DNA of 64,000 nucleotides, from contig OV884011.1 of NCBI GenBank assembly GCA_930367205.1, positions 35,601,754 through 35,665,753 on the forward strand, read 5' to 3'. This stretch comes from Acanthosoma haemorrhoidale. Taxonomy: Eukaryota > Arthropoda > Insecta > Hemiptera > Acanthosomatidae. The notes under the pieces were generated by a model. That model was not told the origin of the DNA. It saw only the letters and a list, made by a program, of their open reading frames with translations, and made no database searches. The translations under genes and the position numbers were made by a program. Position 1 is the stretch's first letter, and each line of letters begins with the position of its first letter. Positions 45,417 to 54,600 of the stretch are shown piece by piece.

Positions 45417-45750
45417 ACTACTAATCTACAAAGTTATACTTAAACCAATCTGGACATACGGAATAGAGCTATGGGGGACCGCAAAAAAGTCGAACATCAA
45501 GCGTATCCAATCCTTTCAATCAAAAGTCCTGAGAACAATAGTAAATGCCCCTTATTATGTCAACAACAAAACCCTTCATAACGACCTTAATATACCCTAC
45601 ATTCTAGAACTCATCCCTTCCAAGTTTACGAAATTCCACAGTAGCCTTTCCAACCACCCTAATCCTGTAGCACAGTCAATGCACTACGCCACTCATCCCT
45701 ATAATCCTCCTCGGAGACTGAAACGGCAGTGGCCTCGTGACCTGCTATAA
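45349..45750 (+). pseudogene. ORF2 C-terminal part, shifted frame after the 1-base insertion
   Basis: Downstream of the extra C, the frame that continues the protein runs to TAA at 45748-45750 and reads RTSHLSIENKLLIYKVILKP, IWTYGIELWG, TAKKSNIKRIQSFQSKVLRT, ILELIPSKFTKFHSSLSNHP and RLKRQWPRDLL. The same part is in frame with the RT end in the copy at 33.15 kb. Counting across the break, ORF2 would be about 896 residues, usual for the group. Confidence 0.88.
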
Positions 45751-46109
45751 ACGCGTGACAGTGGGAGTCCTGGCAATGGCCAGTCTCTCCAATCATGTCC
45801 TGAGCGTCTGTGGCTCTCGCGCTCTTGGTCAGCCTCCACTGGCTAGTATCCGGTGACGCGGCTGACGGAGGAGCGTGGGGGACTTCCCAAGACTCCGCTT
45901 TCTCTTTGTGGTGGATTTGGGGGGTCTCTGGGCTGTCTGTAAATATTGTATGAATGAGCGAGTGAATGATGAACTGTAAATATTGTATGAATGAGCGAGT
46001 GAATGATGAACTGTAAATATTGTATGAATGAGATCATTTATCTTAATTACTTATTGCCTTATAAAAGGCAGATTGTAATTATTGCACAATAAAGTAATTA
46101 TACTACTAA
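45751..46109 (+). repeat. 3' UTR of the Jockey-like element with 37-bp tandem repeats
   Basis: Two full and one partial 37-bp units start at 45939, 45976 and 46013 (GTAAATATTGTATGAATGAG, then CGAGTGAATGATGAACT). Then come GGCAGATTGTAATTATTGCA, AATAAA (46088-46093) and a short AT tail before the TSD. Other copies carry one to two units, so the number varies. The unit holds the CATTCATAC block that identifies this family elsewhere. Confidence 0.85.
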
Positions 46110-46121
46110 TTAAATGTTAGA

Positions 46122-46649
46122 TTTTCTTCACATTTATTTATAGGGGATAATTTGACTGAATCGTTCGTTATCGAATGTGTTGAACAGTCATCATTCTCTA
46201 ACCAGCTCAAACTATGACCATGGTCTAATATAATCATATATAATATGTAGAAACGTTGTGTGAATTTAATTAATATCTGTCATCTCTCATTAATCAAACT
46301 ATAATATAATTGTTAGTTATAGTTATAAATCCTTTGAATTATATAACTTATTATTTGGTTTAAATAATGAATTGTAGAAAGCTTTGCAAATGGTGTTTAC
46401 TATACTGTGCCTAAACGAAGCAATAATGTTGGCACTACAGAATGCCTACACGATTTGCGGTTTAAGTATTTCCATAGAGTAGATTGAACCTCAAGGATAA
46501 AGACAACAATGTGCCCAGTTGTGACAGTTATCTACTACTGCTGATATTTCACTTTTTGAAAATAGCGGTTTTTTTACATAATTATTATTTTATTTTCACC
46601 TTTTTAATTTTTTTAATTGATTATGAATTTAAATATATTTTTCTATCTA

Positions 46650-46712
<63 letters not shown>

Positions 46713-47803
46713 AGTTTCTCATTGAACATAGGCGGACGAAGGGTCAGACACGTTTAAAATATTTGTATATGTTTGAAGAATGGCATGTTATTTTTATTAT
46801 AAACGATCTTTATTTGTTGAGTGTTACCAGGTATATTAGGTTTAGACAGTACTTGTATCAGTCGGTTTGGGTCTCCATGGGTAAAAGGGTTAATTGGGCC
46901 ACTTTAAATCATTAGGTTAATTTGGGGGGGGGGGGTATGCCATTGGTAGTAAAAGTTTCTGTAGAATATTTTAGTGAAATAAAGGGATTTTGAGGTTAGA
47001 GTGAAAAGAGTGATTTTAGTCTTCTTACCATATCTGTAAATTTGTATTTTCGATATTTCCAAACTGGTTTCACTAGATTTTGGGGGGTAATGCTTCTTAA
47101 TATTAACTTCTACTGACTCTATAAGATCGACTTATTAATCGATGTAAGGAGTTATATCTGTAGAGCTCGATAGATATAAGGAAATGACGACTCAGCTCCT
47201 GCATTCCACTCTAGCTGGTCGTTCATTGAGTGTTGCTCAATTCGTCGGTTTCACCATTGGCTTCGATTGTTGCTATTGATCGATTTTCCTTCTCAGTCAG
47301 ACAATGGCGAATAAACAATCGAGCCAATTAGTTCTGTTAATTTATAGATCATACTTCCTTGGTGGCTGTCTTATCTCGATCTCTATGACGCACTAGTCGC
47401 ACACTTAGCCGACAATGGCCCAATAACATAGTTACAATATGTTAATTAGTGTTCATTGTCGGGTTTTTAAAACTAGAAGAAGCCAGTATCGTTTTCAGCT
47501 GCGTGTCATTTTGTTGGGCCTTTGTAACTAACCTGCTCAAGCAATTATGTTTCATATGATTTCGATGTATTCAATAATTTTGAGTAGCATTTAAATATTT
47601 AAACTTCCTTATTAACAATATGAGAGTTTTTTTATAACTGTTAAATAATAATAGACGAATGAAGAGTATACCTCAAATTAGAAAATATCATCGTAGAATA
47701 TGTTGAATATGAAGAATACTAAAAAAACAAAAAAACTGTCCATTATTAAAGATTAATATAGATCAAATACTTGTTGGAGCTTAGGTGTGCTACAAATGAA
47801 GAA
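46122..47803. other. Intergenic DNA with microsatellite
   Basis: Apart from the AT repeat near 46.68 kb and a G run at 46924-46935 I see no gene or repeat. Confidence 0.4.
46652..46710. repeat. (TA)n microsatellite
   Basis: About 29 TA units in a row, preceded by CTATCTATC. Confidence 0.97.
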
Positions 47804-48453
47804 GTTATGCAATGGTAGACCAAGCGACACCAAGTTTATTTTGAGTAATTTGACACTTTACAAACAGACTTACTAGAACAGTAATCCCTTGTCATCCATA
47901 TTGTAATCCATCAGCAATGGTTATGTTTCAGGAAAACCACGTGAATGTTGAATTTTCGAATGCCGAGTCGTATCTTCCTATTGTGGATTGGGGGCATTCT
48001 ATGGCGTTTAAAACACCCACGATCTGCTATGAATGTGTGTGATTTTTTTTATTAATTCTTATTAACTCTCATTAAATCAGTTTTGTTCTGACTGACGGAA
48101 AATATCAGTTCCCCTTAAATTTTTTTTAGAAAATAAATGAATTTCTTCAATGGGTTTTGTGTCAGTGAAAAAAATGTTAAGTACCTATCTTTAATCTTTC
48201 TACTGTACATACTTGGAATTGTTTAAACTCGAGAAATTGTGTTTTTTTTTTAATTGTCAAATATGTAATTAGCGAATGAGAAATTCTTCCGCATTTTTTA
48301 TTTCTCGTGTATAATCAAAACTCGCGAATGTCGAGGGATTACTGCATACAATTACTTACTATACCAATAATCTTGTATACTCGTTAGTCTGTTTATAAAG
48401 TGTCAAATTACTCGAAATCAAACTTCGGGTCGCTTGGCCTACCTTTGCATAAC
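47804..48453. mobile_element. 650-bp element with long inverted repeats (pogo/Tigger-like ends inside)
   Basis: The left end GTTATGCAATGGTAGACCAA is mirrored at the right end (GTTATGCAAAGGTAGGCCAA inward), then AGCGAC, GAGTAATTTGACACTTTA and AACAGACT on both sides, about 70 bp each. Inside this pair, CAGTAATCCCT (47879-47889) and its inverse AGGGATTACTG (about 48335-48345) bound the central part, with CTCGACATTCGCGAG next to it. The CAGTAATCCCTCG ends resemble pogo/Tigger-type MITEs. Two nested inverted pairs suggest a fold-back element or one element inserted in another. No coding capacity. Confidence 0.75.
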
Positions 48454-50366
48454 TAAACCAAATTACGCAGCCATCAAAAGTTTATTCGAACTTTTTTTGC
48501 GATCCCAATTTCATATAGATGTATATGTTTTTTTTCTTCAAAGTTTTACTTCTAGTGATGTTAAAAATAAAAGCTACTCCTATCAAAAATGATGGAGGAT
48601 CAAATATCAAAATGTTACTAGGTTATACAAAAATAAATATATCATATTGTGAAGGTTATCAAACTAAAGATCTCTATGCCATGGTTAATAATAAGTATTA
48701 TGTATATCATTAATACTGCCAATAAATAATATTATTCACTACCGTAACGGGATGCATCACACATAATATTTATGTGCATCACACTTGACTTGATTTTGTT
48801 TTCTCCAGTTTAATAATTATTCGATCTAAAAGAAAGTAGAAAATGCTGTTTCCATGAAATATCGTTACTAATTGTTTCGTCATCATTCATTTCCTCATGA
48901 GCCATTCACACTATCACTTTCTACAGATGTGAAGACGTTAAATGTAGGTTATGGGTTACTAGATATTTTTCTTATGCCATCCTCACTTTTTTTTTTTTTT
49001 AATTCTTTGTGTTCTCCGAGAGTCGAAAGTATGTTGTATCCCAAGTTACCCAGGCGTCCTTTAATTATTTCCATAACTAACAGTGATATTAGCAACCTGG
49101 CGGTAGTTATGAATGGATTGTAAAACGTAGAGGAAACGCTTGTTGACACATTCCCACAATAAAAAAATGGTTTTACAGTTAAATTTATGAATGGAATAAT
49201 GATGTGTCAAGACAAATGGAATGACGAATGCTAAATGACGATTAATGATTAATGATCTTGACTGCTTTGATAGGATATCTTAAGTCGTAAATTTTCAAAG
49301 GATTAAGTAAGTCTTACAGTGTCATGTATTAACCACAAAATCCATAGATCACTTGCCTAGGCCTCTTTTCCTCATCTGGTCAAAGGCGATTATAGACTGA
49401 ATTGCATTTTTGGAAATACATATAAACAAAAATAAACGGGGGGGGGGGGGCTCAAAGGAACTTGGCACATCAGTTTATTATAAAAAAAGAACATTCTTCA
49501 ATTATTTTGGAAATACTTTCCGATATTTTTATTCAAAAATACTTCGTTTTATTCGCCATTACAAAAGGCCGTTAAAAAAATGTAAATTACTGAAATATTG
49601 GCATTCAAACCTTGTAATTTCTGAGATTCTTTTTTTTATTGTGGTGAATTCTTTGTAGTGTTGTAGAATATTAATTATTAAAGTTTGATTGATGGAATTA
49701 TTTTTACGAATTTTTAATCTGGCTGCTGCTTGTAAAAAATACCATCCGGGTGAAGGGACATGACACTAAAACTATAAATTGAGGTAACCGGCAATGTGAA
49801 ATTGGTGAAGTAGACTGTATAAAAAAAAAGACGAGGATAGTAAATGGTCATCAGGAACATTAATATTAAATTTAATGATTAAGTAAGTCTATTGAAAATA
49901 AATGAAACATAACTGAACACTTTTTTTTTGGGGGGGGGGAATACACGAAAGAAATTATCATTGAAATGAAATGAGTTAGTATTCAAAATTTTGTTTCCCC
50001 ACAAAAGAAAAGAAAAGCTTCCAGTTGGATCTTCTTCTCCTGAGCCCCTACCTTCATTTACGTTCGTCCTCTACTTCATAATTGTGTGATCTTTTGGCTT
50101 TGAATTAATGGAGAGGGATAGATAGATAATTTTGGTTGATTACAATTTGCAGGACTAAAATTAGTAAATTACTAAACATTAATGAGGATATTCCGAGGTG
50201 TTCTGGAATATTCCGTTCTTATTTAGGACTCTTCAATTACCAAGTAATCGATTAAATGTCGACTTTTAACAATTTGTAGGCAGTATTTAACTTTCAGGTT
50301 ATCAACTCATGTATATGATAATACTGTTAATTCATTGTCCGCCGTGAATACATAAATGACTAGAAG
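48454..50366. other. Intergenic DNA, nothing secure
   Basis: AT-rich with G runs at 49438-49450 and 49930-49939. Short open frames with no known similarity. Confidence 0.4.
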
Positions 50367-50645
50367 AGTTTGCTGGGAGATCGGCTTAGGTTGATGAAAG
50401 AGAATTGTTAAGTTTTCAGCAAATTTATTCATGGATGTGTTTATTAGGTTCTTGTGAGACATGATAAGATGTGTGGAATGTTCAAGGATAAACTCAGTTC
50501 GCCTGAATGTTTTCAACAGTCAACAATCCCTACCTAATGTAGGCAGGCATACGTAATATAGCGAAATGTTAACTTTTAATAAATTTGTTGAATACATTAC
50601 TATTAACTCTTTTTTCATAGACCTAAGCCGATATCCTAACAATGA
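50367..50645. mobile_element. ~280-bp MITE with ~36-bp inverted repeats
   Basis: Left AGTTTGCTGGGAGATCGGCT then TAGGTTGATGAAAGAG; right end read inward ATTGTTAGGATATCGGCTTA then GGTCTATGAAAAAAG. A single-ended match to the same motif occurs at about 51497 and, inverted, near 56663. No coding capacity. Confidence 0.6.
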
Positions 50646-50679
50646 GCCCATTCGTGTATAATTGCATATGTCAATATCA

Positions 50680-51140
50680 AATTAGTCCAAAGGCCACAAC
50701 AGTGGAAACTGATTTCCTGTGTAGGAAATCCAACGAAAGTCCCCAAAAATGCGCCTGTTGCTAAGAACAGACGTTGTGTGAGGTCTCTCCTTTCCCCCAG
50801 AGAAAGAATTATAGTCCCTCAAGATGTGTAGCAATGAGTAGCGAAAGTGCGGGATCGGATTTCCCCCTTCACGTCGGCAATCGCCGCACGCGCTTCGCCC
50901 TTTCGTCACGAACTGACTTGTCCTCACGTTCGAGGTGATCACAGCCGATCGTTACCGGCTATTGCTAATTCGCAGTCGTTCATTGTGAGGATTTTACCGT
51001 TCTCGGCTGAGAAAGGCTGACAGAGAAGCCAGAGTTCTGCATAGCCTATGTTGGCTGCTTGACACAGGAGACAGGTTAAGGGACCTTCTTGTTGACAAAG
51101 ATAGGTTGGCGGATACCAAAAATATGACACTTTTCGCCTA
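50680..51140. promoter_or_regulatory. CpG-rich patch, possible minus-strand promoter or transposon end
   Basis: GC and CpG content stands out from the flanks (for example CGCCGCACGCGCTTCGCCC near 50883). On the minus strand a TCAGTTCGTG initiator-like motif lies near 50912. Two minus-strand frames (50942-50682 and 51130-50939) show no known similarity. A repeat cannot be excluded. Confidence 0.2.
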
Positions 51141-51494
51141 CTCTGGTTATAGCATTGACGGTAAGGCGTTTAATGTCGTTTGTTCGCTTTAACCCAAGCC
51201 GACGAACCTACAACTAAATCCACCTAAAGTTTTCAAAGTATATTCCACAAACGGTCGAGATATGATGATTAGCCGTGTTATACTACGGAAAATAAATTCA
51301 TGTTGAGACAAAAAAAAGTTAAATAATTTTCCACAAGCTAACCAGCTAGTGTATTGACAGTTCTGATTTTCTCCCCCCGTAGATAAAAATACAACGGACA
51401 AGAACAGGATTTACACTAAAATAATCTTAATGATATTACAAGAAATACACTGGGATTTCATTGTTAGTCGTGAATTTCATTAATGATTTTAAGG
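51141..51494. other. Intergenic DNA, nothing recognised
   Basis: No feature seen. Confidence 0.4.
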
Positions 51495-51600
51495 GTTTGT
51501 TGGGATATCGGCTTAGGTTGGTTAAGTTTATTAACGGACATAGTTTCGACATCTAATGTTTGTCTGCATCAGGTCTTATTATGAGGTGGTTGGATGATGA
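51495..51600 (-). repeat. Dispersed repeat shared with 53365-53440 (Penelope-like end?)
   Basis: On the minus strand it reads CCTGATGCAGACAAACATTA, GATGTCGAAAC, then TTAATAAACTTAACC. The 53.4-kb copy has TTGATGCAGGGAAACATAGA, ATGTCAAAACGTT, TTAATAAACTGG. The CTGATGCAG and GTCGAAACG order is typical of Penelope-like element ends, but no coding part is present. Confidence 0.3.
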
Positions 51601-51644
51601 TGGCTGCTAAACAAAATTTTATAAATGAACTAAAAGTCTTTCTT

Positions 51645-52022
51645 AAATATGTTTTATTTCCAAGTTCATGAAATTCCATACTAGCCTATCTAACCACCGC
51701 AATCCTCTGCGCCACTCATCCCTATAATCCTCCTCGGAGACTTAAGTGGCAGTGGCCTCGTGACCTGCTATAAATACGTGACAGTGGGGGTTCAGGCAAT
51801 GGCCAGTTTCTCCAATCATGTCTTGAGCGCATGTGGCTCTCGCGCTCTTCGTCATCTTCCACTGGCTTGTATCCCGTGACATATGCTGACGACGGAGCAT
51901 GGGGGGTTGCCCAAGACTTCAGTTCCTCTTTCGCATGCGAGGGAGGTGACAACCATGTCGATTCGGGAGGTCTCTGGGCTCTTTGTAATTACTGTATGAA
52001 TGAGAACATTTATCACAATAAA
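51645..52022 (+). mobile_element. Jockey-like element, 5'-truncated 3' fragment
   Basis: Starts TTCCAAGTTCATGAAATTCC (ORF2 end SKFMKFHTSLSNHR), passes TGGCAGTGGCCTCGTGACCT, CGCATGCGAGGGAGGTGACA and one repeat unit, ending CATTTATCACAATAAA plus A run. Lacks the 37-bp tandem array and the GGCAGATTG block present in the full copy. Confidence 0.8.
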
Positions 52023-52025
52023 AAA

Positions 52026-52322
52026 AAATATATATGTTAAGCTACTAACATCATCCAGAAGCAGCAGATATACATTATACTTAGTCCTGTACTAAATTTA
52101 ATAGAAATCCAAAATCTATCTTTCAGGAACTCAAGCCTCTATATCCCAGCAAATTCATCTAGTCATTCCGATAAAATAAATTTAATAAGTAGTTAATACT
52201 CACCCAGAGTCATGTGGTATGGTTTTGTGTCTGTTTTGCGCTCTTAATATTTAATTTATAATCGATTTGAATTCTTCTGAATGACCTGGAGGCTGATCTA
52301 GTTTCGGTTTCAACAACACAAT
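52026..52322. other. Intergenic DNA, nothing recognised
   Basis: AT-rich; no feature seen. Confidence 0.4.
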
Positions 52323-52586
52323 ATGAAATTATGGCATTATACCGTTGACTGCTCGACTAGAAAGGCAGCCGGTGTCCTCGGCGTGTCTCGATTCACGCCT
52401 GTTTGGACAATGCCTTCGATATCATCGTACAGGACAGCTGACCGTAGCCGATTCGATAATGGACAATATGACTACTATCCATATGGCAGCGGGGAAGGCT
52501 ATTCACAGACTATCCACGGCCCAGTTGAAGGTTATGTCGGTCACAGTGGAATGACATTTTTCCGAACTCTTGCTCTTTATAACTAG
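52323..52586 (+). CDS. 87-codon open frame of unknown nature
   Basis: The frame is more GC-rich than its surroundings and its second half is rich in Tyr and Gly (FDNGQYDYYPYGSGEGYSQT, then IHGPVEGYVGHSGMTFF). It has a stop at 52584-52586. I do not recognise it. It could be a single exon or a retroelement scrap. The overlapping +1 frame is also open for 69 codons, which weakens the case. Confidence 0.18.
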   Translation: MKLWHYTVDCSTRKAAGVLGVSRFTPVWTMPSISSYRTADRSRFDNGQYDYYPYGSGEGYSQTIHGPVEGYVGHSGMTFFRTLALYN

Positions 52587-52716
52587 TGTTTGTAGAATGG
52601 TGTGGGAGATATATAATGTACATTTTTTATTAATTGTGTTTGATAGCGGATGTAGGTTCGACTATTTAATATAATAACTTCCCAGATCGATTAAAACGGT
52701 CATTTGTTTTTGTTCA

Positions 52717-53320
52717 TATCCCCTTGCTACAAAATTAATACATGCTACAAAATATAGATTCTATTAACGAATCTATTTACAATTGTTTCATTATATCTCC
52801 TGTAGCTTGGCTACATCTTATACAAATTCGGTTTTATACTAATAGTCGTCTGCATTGTACAAAAGTATAATTATGTATATTATACATTAATGGACTGAAT
52901 TTATTGAAAGTGATGGCGTTCGCTTTATTTATCATAGACTTAATACTAACTTACACTTAACAATAAAAACTAAATCTCTAAATCTTAACCTCATTTCCCC
53001 GAGAGTCTGTTTCCATCGATGCAGGAAGGGTGGTGGGGTAATAGTTTTAAACACTGGGTTTGTGAGGTGCTGCAACGAGTCAAAAAACTTGATGTGTCTC
53101 CGGCGGATGAACTCACCGACCGATGGCACACCGAGCAAGGGGTGCAGGTCGGCGTTCTTTAACCTCTCGAGAGAGGTATGTTGTCCCACTTTTCTCATGA
53201 TCCCATTCTGAAATTGTAGGAGACTTTTAGCTGCATTGCCTGTCAAGTAAGTATGTAGCGGGGGACCGTAGGACTGTTTTGTTTTAGATAACGAGAAGTA
53301 CATATATGAAAGTAATACTA
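52717..53320 (-). mobile_element. Non-LTR family S, ORF2 end and 3' UTR
   Basis: The minus-strand frame 53303-52932 reads LLQFQNGIMRKVGQHTSLER, LKNADLHPLLGVPSVGEF, FIRRRHIKFFDSLQHLTNPV, FKTITPPPFLHRWKQ. It is the best-kept C-terminal part of the family here. The 3' UTR (52717-52930) with CCTTGCTACAAAATTAATA and ATGGACTGAATTTATTGAAA recurs at 60.8 and 61.2 kb. Confidence 0.8.
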
Positions 53321-53339
53321 TGAGTCCATTGTTGGCGTG

Positions 53340-53440
53340 ATATATTGGCTTGGATGAAAAAAAGTTTCATCCAGTTTATTAAATGATAACGTTTTGACAT
53401 TCTATGTTTCCCTGCATCAAGCCCTGATAATTGGTAACGG
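53340..53440 (-). repeat. Dispersed repeat shared with 51495-51600
   Basis: See the 51.5-kb entry. Shared order: AGTTTATTAA, GTTTTGACAT, CTATGTTTCCCTGCATCA. Confidence 0.3.
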
Positions 53441-53884
53441 AACTAGGCGAGATATCCCCATGAGACATATATCTCTTTTATCTATTGTTTGGACTGTTAC
53501 ATATTAATGCCGAAAAATAAACTATCTCGGATAGTTTTCCTACCATCCCACTTATAATTATCGTGAAGATCTCTTGATTGATAGTTTTTTGCAGGCCAGT
53601 TCCCTTTTCTCTGTCCGTGATATCTTGTGTCTTCTTTTCGCTTAAGTGAACATTTCCTCTTGTGGCAATAGGACGTGCTGATATTTTGTTACATTTTGGT
53701 AAACATTCCTGAAAACTATGATATAATGGCTGTAGAATGATCCTCACTTTGATTATTTTTAAAATTACTGTGAGATTAATATTATCTCTCACCTGCCATT
53801 ATTTTAAGCGACTTCTGATTTGAACAGGTACATTCCATCACTTTTTCCCCTTTGTTATTATGTAATTTCGGAATATATTTTTTC
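53441..53884. other. Intergenic DNA, nothing recognised
   Basis: The 104-codon minus-strand frame 53792-53478 has no known similarity. Confidence 0.35.
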
Positions 53885-53895
53885 GATCAGTTTCC

Positions 53896-54096
53896 TTTTT
53901 TTTTTTTTTTTTTTTTTTTCTAAGCTCTCAAAATTATAAAAAATAGGAATGTGGGAAAAATAAGGAAAATTATTTTTGGCTGGAAAGTGCCTTTCACTAA
54001 GGGGAGACCCCTATTTGAAGGATGTGTGAGAAGGATATGGGGTGTGGAATGCCTAGAAAGGCGGATGGAGTCAGGAAGGTAGTGAGAGTCTACCAT
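53896..54096 (-). mobile_element. Non-LTR family R, 200-bp 3' end copy with 11-bp TSD
   Basis: GATCAGTTTCC occurs at 53885-53895 and 54097-54107. The insert is a T run (poly(A) tail on the minus strand) followed by the last 180 bp of the family R 3' UTR, nearly identical to 36760-36930. Strong 5' truncation. Little divergence suggests a fairly young insertion. Confidence 0.92.
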
Positions 54097-54107
54097 GATC
54101 AGTTTCC

Positions 54108-54518
54108 TCTTGATTGTACATTATTATTAATTAGAGTATCAAACTCAGACTACGGGTAGTCACTGCCAGCTAAAACCGTGTGTCTCGTAAATCAATGTTC
54201 CTACGGCGTGTGATATGTGTACCTACTCATACAAATCCAAAAACTCCATTTTAACTCCTTTATTACACTCCGTTATGAACTACTTGAAAATTAATATGTA
54301 TGTGGGAACGATCTGTCATCATCCAATCTACAAACTGTTGATTTCCGAATAATCTCTCGACATTTCACGGAAAAGGACGAGCCAGCCCGAATCACTTCCA
54401 GCATTAACGAGTCTTTTCTCCATACGATGTAAGCTAAGACAAGCATCAGAGATGGTTCGCCGCGCTACACGCTGTGGGAACAAGGCTTTTGTTTAGTCAA
54501 TGTCTAATCTCACTAAAC
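54108..54518. other. Intergenic DNA with a dispersed repeat
   Basis: 54235-54345 matches 23825-23945 (AAATCCAAAAACTCC, GAACTACTTGAAAATTA, AATCTACAAAC). Nothing else recognised. Confidence 0.4.
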
Positions 54519-54600
54519 TATAAGTAGCCGGGTCGAACGTCAGGGGAGATCAGAACGTGTATGGGTTGGATCCCCGGTAGTGACGCTATCTTTTTTTTCT
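54519..54600 (+). repeat. tRNA-derived SINE fragment
   Basis: AGTAGCCGGGTCGAACGTCA (A-box like), a spacer with the length of an anticodon arm, then GGGTTGGATCCCCGGTAGTG (B box and T arm), followed by CTATC and a T-rich tail with CTTTG. Layout matches the other tRNA-like pieces in the window. Confidence 0.5.

Larger units (their letters stand above)
41344..46109 (+). mobile_element. Full-length Jockey-like non-LTR retrotransposon
   Basis: TTAAATGTTAGA at 41332-41343 and 46110-46121 is a 12-bp target-site duplication. Between lie a 386-bp 5' UTR, ORF1 (41730-43058), ORF2 (43059-45750, with one frameshift), and a 359-bp 3' UTR with tandem repeats and AATAAA at 46088-46093. No LTRs, no long poly(A). 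The two-ORF layout, CCHC gag-like ORF1, APE-type endonuclease and FADD reverse transcriptase place it in the Jockey group. It is nearly complete and may be fairly recent, but the frameshift should stop this copy from making full ORF2. Target-primed reverse transcription is the family's known mechanism. Confidence 0.93.

Noticed and set aside
41344..46109. LTR retrotransposon or endogenous viral element at 41-46 kb.
   Set aside because: No long terminal repeats, protease or integrase; the endonuclease/RT order and TSD are those of a non-LTR element.
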